Assembly: GCF_000757485.1 (NCBI RefSeq)
Contig: NZ_JPYO01000042.1
Span: 610,830-674,829 of the forward strand
Direction: 5' to 3'
Length of the DNA: 64,000 bases
Origin: Achromobacter sp. RTa
Lineage (GTDB): Bacteria; Pseudomonadota; Gammaproteobacteria; Burkholderiales; Burkholderiaceae_B
Positions 60,791 to 64,000 of this stretch are shown here, piece by piece. Positions within the stretch are counted from its first letter, which is position 1; each line of letters starts with the position of its first letter. A program made the position numbers and the translations under genes. Below the pieces are notes generated by a model, which ran no database searches, was not told the origin of the DNA, and saw only the letters and a list, made by a program, of their open reading frames with translations.

Positions 60791-61762
60791 ATGAACCGCA
60801 GAACCCTCCTGAAGAACCTGGCGGCCCTGGCCATGGCGCCGGCCGGCGCCGTCCTCAGCCGCGCCGCCAGCGCGCGCGAAGCCCCCTTGCGCGTCATCGT
60901 GCCGTTCCCGCCGGGCGGTGGCACCGACGTGCTGGGCCGAGTCATCGCGGCGACGCTGGAAGGTGCGCTCGGGCGTCCCGTCGTCGTCGAGAACAAGCCC
61001 GGCGCCAGCGGCATGCTGGGCGCCGACTACACCGCCAACGGCGCCAAGGACGGCAGCGTGCTGCTGTTCGCGGGCCTGGTGCCCTCGGTGCGCTACTACG
61101 CCCGGCCGCCCGAAGACGTGCTGAAGCAGCTGGCTCCCGTCTGCCCCATCGCGCGTTCGCCGTACATGGTGGCGGTCAACGCCGACCTCCCTGCCAAGAC
61201 CCTGGGCGAACTCGTGGCCCAGGCCAGGCGCGAGCCCAAAGGCCTGACCTTCGGTACCCCCGGCAACGCCACGCCCCAGCACCTGGCGACCGAGCTGCTC
61301 CAGATGGCTTGCGGCGTAGAACTGCTGCACGTGCCGTATCGCGGTACGGGCCCGATGATGACGGATCTGCTGGGCGGACAGATCCAGGTGGTGGTGGCCA
61401 CCGTGGCCGCGGTCGAACCCTATCTGCAAGGCGGGCGCCTGCGGGTGCTTGCGGTGACCAGCCCCGAACGGCTGCCCAAGTACCCGGACATCCCCACGGT
61501 GGCCGAAAGCGGCTATCCCGGCTTCTCGGCGCAGATCCAGTTCGGCACTTACTGCGCAGCGGGTACGCCGGAAGCGGCCATCGCGGCGCTGAACCAGGGC
61601 GTCAACCGGGCGCTCCAGACCGAGACGGTCCGCGCCAAGCTGGCCGAACAGGGTTTCCAGCCCACGGGAGGCACGCCGGCGCAGCTGCAGCAGGCGCTGC
61701 TGGCGGAAATACGCGAGGTGGCGGCGCTGGTACAGGCAGGCAAGGTGAAGGTCGATCTGTAG
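60791..61762 (+). CDS. Bug-family receptor with twin-arginine leader
   Basis: A periplasmic tricarboxylate-type receptor of 323 residues. The signal peptide starts MNRRTLLKNLAALAM, which fits a twin-arginine (Tat) motif followed by a moderate hydrophobic core. An in-frame ATG at 60770 would add seven residues, but 60791 has GGAG nine bases upstream and the compact Tat leader. PLRVIVPFPPGGGTDVLGRVIAATL and VENKPGASGMLG are the Bug signature. It ends the DUF1185-hydrolase operon and probably binds that pathway's substrate. Confidence 0.9.
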   Translation: MNRRTLLKNLAALAMAPAGAVLSRAASAREAPLRVIVPFPPGGGTDVLGRVIAATLEGALGRPVVVENKPGASGMLGADYTANGAKDGSVLLFAGLVPSVRYYARPPEDVLKQLAPVCPIARSPYMVAVNADLPAKTLGELVAQARREPKGLTFGTPGNATPQHLATELLQMACGVELLHVPYRGTGPMMTDLLGGQIQVVVATVAAVEPYLQGGRLRVLAVTSPERLPKYPDIPTVAESGYPGFSAQIQFGTYCAAGTPEAAIAALNQGVNRALQTETVRAKLAEQGFQPTGGTPAQLQQALLAEIREVAALVQAGKVKVDL

Positions 61763-61867
61763 CGTTCCTGCGCCCGTTCTGCTGGATAACCAGCATTTAC
61801 AGGCATATCGTCCTCTGTGCATGCTGCTCTGCGACTCGGCGCAGATCGGGCGCACCAAGGAGACGAT

Positions 61868-63748
61868 ATGTCGAACCACTCCGCCCATATCCGCGAGATC
61901 GAGCAGGTCGGCCTGGGCCGCCCCACGCAGCGCGACGCGCTCGTGGTCAGCAGCTGGCTGCGCTGCCTGGACCAGTACCGGCTGGATCCCGCGCACGCCT
62001 GCGAGGCGTATATCGTGCCGGATGGCCGGCTGCGGGAGCACCGCCAGCAATCCGAGGGCCTGATCGCCATCGCCCGCACCGGCCTGGACAATCTCTTCCG
62101 CCATGTGGCCGGACAGAACTACGTGCTGCTGCTGGCCGACAGGCAGGGCGTCACCGTGGAATTCCTGGGCGACGCCCTGCAGACCGCCCAGTTGCGCAAG
62201 GCCGGGCTCTATCTGGGGTCGGAATGGTCGGAACGGCGCGCCGGCACCTGCGCCGTGGGCGCCTGCCTGGAAAGCGGCGAAGCGCTCACCATCCACCAGA
62301 CCGACCACTTCGACAACACCCACACGCCGCTCTCCTGCACCGCCGCGCCGATCTACAGCGCCGACGGCGAACTGGCGGCGGTGCTGGATATCTCGCTGCT
62401 CAGCTCCCCCATCCTGAAGGCCAGCCAGAACCTGGCGCTGCACCTGGTCACCAGCACCACGCGGCGTATCGAAATGGCCAACCTGATGGCACGCACCAGC
62501 AACGAATGGGTGCTGCGCTTTGCGCGCTCGCCCGAGTTCCTGGACGTGGACCCCGAGGCGGCGATCTCGCTGGACGGCTCGGGCCGCATCCTGGGCATGA
62601 CGCACACGGGCGCCAAGCTGCTGGCCCGCGCCGCCGGCCTGGACTGGCGCAATCCGGCCGGCCTCATCGGCCAACCCGTCACCCGTTTCTTCGACGTGCA
62701 GCTGGACGAGCTGCCTCGCTACACCCGGGCCCACGCGCCGCAGCAGCGCCTGATCGTCGCGCGCGACGGCAACGCCCTGTTCGCGCACGCCATCGAACCC
62801 AATCGCCGCTCCCGGGGCGCGTCCATCGCCGCGCGCGGCGCGCCGGCCGCGTTGCGCGGCCTGGACGGCGGCGACGCCAGGATGGCCGCCATGCTGGCTC
62901 GCGCCGCCAAGCTGGCCGGGCAGAGCCTGCCCATCCTGCTGCAGGGCGAGACCGGGGTCGGCAAGGAATACCTGGCCCGCGCCATCCATGACGCGAGCCA
63001 ACGCGGCGGACGTTTCGTCGCCGTGAACTGCGCGGCGATCCCGGAATCCCTGATCGAGAGCGAATTGTTCGGCTACCTGCCCGGCGCCTACACCGGCGCG
63101 GCGGCCAAGGGCCGCAAGGGCCTGATCGAGGAATCCGACGGCGGAACCCTGTTCCTGGATGAGATCGGCGATATGCCGCTGGCGCTACAAAGCCGGCTGC
63201 TGCGCGTCCTGGCCGAATCCGAGGTCACGCCCATCGGCGCCAACGCCCCGCGCTCCGTGCGCCTCAGCCTCGTGTCGGCCTCGCATCGCGACCTGGCGGC
63301 GCTGGTGCGCGAAGGACGCTTCCGCGAAGATCTCTATTACCGCGTCAATGCCGCCACGCTGACCGTGCCGCCACTGCGCGAACGCGACGATCTGGAATGG
63401 CTGATCGGCCGTCTGCTGGCGCGCCACCAGGACGAATCCGGCGCCCCCGTGCTGTCCCCCGCCGCCCTGATGACGCTGAAAGCGCATGCCTGGCCCGGCA
63501 ACATCCGCGAGCTCGCCAACGCCATCGCCGTGGCCGCCGCGCTGTGCGATGACGGCGTCATCGAACCCGGCGACCTGCCGGACGCGCTGGCGGCGGTGGC
63601 CCCGGCCGCCAGCCCCGCGGAGACCGCCTTGCGCGCCATGCTGGCCCGCTGTGCCGGCAACGTGTCCGAAGCCGCACGCCGCCTGGGCGTGGACCGCTCC
63701 ACCGTCCATCGCCAGATGCGGCGCTACGGGCTCTCCTCCCGTCCCTGA
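61868..63748 (+). CDS. Sigma-54-dependent activator, AcoR-like
   Basis: A bacterial enhancer-binding protein of 626 residues. An N-terminal GAF-like sensor (about 60-210) is followed by a PAS-like stretch, an AAA+ domain with Walker A GETGVGKE (360-367), the sigma-54 contact loop GAYTGA (406-411, a conservative variant of GAFTGA), LFLDEIGDMP (Walker B) and a Fis-type HTH at the C-terminus (NVSEAARRLGVDRSTVHRQMRRYGL). This layout is that of AcoR. ATG 61868 is chosen over an earlier in-frame ATG near 61820 for its position before the conserved start. A palindrome and a sigma-54 promoter follow immediately, so its target is probably the gene at 63968. Confidence 0.93.
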   Translation: MSNHSAHIREIEQVGLGRPTQRDALVVSSWLRCLDQYRLDPAHACEAYIVPDGRLREHRQQSEGLIAIARTGLDNLFRHVAGQNYVLLLADRQGVTVEFLGDALQTAQLRKAGLYLGSEWSERRAGTCAVGACLESGEALTIHQTDHFDNTHTPLSCTAAPIYSADGELAAVLDISLLSSPILKASQNLALHLVTSTTRRIEMANLMARTSNEWVLRFARSPEFLDVDPEAAISLDGSGRILGMTHTGAKLLARAAGLDWRNPAGLIGQPVTRFFDVQLDELPRYTRAHAPQQRLIVARDGNALFAHAIEPNRRSRGASIAARGAPAALRGLDGGDARMAAMLARAAKLAGQSLPILLQGETGVGKEYLARAIHDASQRGGRFVAVNCAAIPESLIESELFGYLPGAYTGAAAKGRKGLIEESDGGTLFLDEIGDMPLALQSRLLRVLAESEVTPIGANAPRSVRLSLVSASHRDLAALVREGRFREDLYYRVNAATLTVPPLRERDDLEWLIGRLLARHQDESGAPVLSPAALMTLKAHAWPGNIRELANAIAVAAALCDDGVIEPGDLPDALAAVAPAASPAETALRAMLARCAGNVSEAARRLGVDRSTVHRQMRRYGLSSRP

Positions 63749-63766
63749 AGCCTCCGCCACACCCGA

Positions 63767-63784
63767 GCGCCACAGCTGTGGCGC
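63767..63784. promoter_or_regulatory. Perfect 18-bp palindrome, candidate enhancer site
   Basis: GCGCCACAGCTGTGGCGC is perfectly symmetric and lies about 100 bases before the predicted sigma-54 transcription start, the normal distance for an activator site. It is 18 bases after the activator gene's stop and has no T-run, so an intrinsic terminator is less likely. Confidence 0.6.
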
Positions 63785-63847
63785 GCCGCCACGCCACGGC
63801 CCTCGGCCTCCGCCGCGCTCCCGGCGCGCGGCGCGCGCCGCCGCGGG

Positions 63848-63863
63848 TGGCACGGCGATTGCT
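63848..63863 (+). promoter_or_regulatory. Sigma-54 promoter (-24/-12)
   Basis: TGGCACGGCGATTGCT matches the sigma-54 consensus TGGCACG-N4-TTGCW at every defined position, with GG (63849-63850) and GC (63861-63862) at the required spacing. Transcription should start near 63874 and run toward the gene at 63968. The AcoR-like activator is encoded just upstream. Confidence 0.88.
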
Positions 63864-63967
63864 TGATCGTTATCGACGTCCACCGGCCGGCACAGGCCGG
63901 GGCCGTCGACGGGCCGCCCCAGGCCCGCCACGACAACGACCGCCCGCAACGGGCAAGGAGACAAGAC

Positions 63968-64000
63968 ATGCAGACCGATCATGCCGGCACCGCCCTGGAC
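63968..64000 (+). CDS. Start of the activator's target gene, cut by window edge
   Basis: AAGGAG lies eight bases before ATG 63968, and the frame stays open for the remaining 11 codons (MQTDHAGTALD). Too little is present to name a product. The sigma-54 promoter upstream and the AcoR-like regulator suggest a catabolic operon, for example a dehydrogenase of the kind AcoR proteins control. Confidence 0.65.
   Translation, partial: MQTDHAGTALD

Noticed and set aside
1..64000. Insertion sequences, prophage, tRNA or rRNA genes
   Set aside because: No transposase, integrase, terminal inverted repeats, attachment-site duplication, cloverleaf or rRNA motif was recognised on either strand; short tRNAs cannot be fully excluded without a scan.

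Overview
The window is GC-rich, densely coded DNA. Its gene content fits a betaproteobacterium of the Alcaligenaceae (Bordetella/Achromobacter-like): a type VI secretion system (T6SS), several Bug-type tripartite tricarboxylate receptors, many LysR regulators and short intergenic gaps. The genus is an inference from gene content; no rRNA or tRNA gene was seen.

Positions 1-33.7 kb hold most of a T6SS locus. A leftward operon (5243 to 1) carries a TPR lipoprotein, tssB, tssC, hcp, tssE and a tssF cut by the window edge. Divergent from it runs tssJ-tssK-tssL and a 1702-residue 'evolved' VgrG, which ends in a HExxH metallopeptidase-like domain and overlaps a secreted candidate immunity gene. A second leftward operon (23519 to 13973) encodes a membrane protein, a second VgrG, a DUF4123 adaptor, a DUF3304 lipoprotein, a Tle1-like (DUF2235) effector whose nucleophile position is Asp instead of Ser, a small membrane-anchored protein, a second nearly duplicate DUF3304 lipoprotein and a small membrane protein. 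Rightward from 23711 come a TagX-like peptidoglycan peptidase, an unusual membrane protein, tssM, tagF and a BON-OmpA protein. TssA is on the opposite strand, then a PDG-repeat protein, a PAAR protein and a small lipoprotein follow. tssG and tssH (clpV) are not in the window and probably lie to the left.

Positions 33.7-36.5 kb hold an MTA/SAH nucleosidase and a membrane diguanylate cyclase. Positions 36.5-44.6 kb are one leftward operon: a branched-chain-type ABC importer (livHMGF-like) with aldehyde dehydrogenase, short-chain dehydrogenase, zinc alcohol dehydrogenase and the substrate-binding protein last, closed by an intrinsic terminator. Positions 45-49.4 kb hold an exported lactonase-like metallo-beta-lactamase-fold protein followed by a Gld-type ABC export module.

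Positions 49.7-64 kb hold small catabolic units under LysR or sigma-54 control: a fused aconitase-family hydro-lyase with a Bug receptor and a LysR; a large indolepyruvate ferredoxin oxidoreductase divergent from a LysR; a LysR divergent from a DUF1185-alpha/beta hydrolase-Bug operon with clear LysR-type inverted repeats between them; and an AcoR-like activator followed by a perfect palindrome, a near-consensus sigma-54 promoter and the first codons of a target gene at the right edge.
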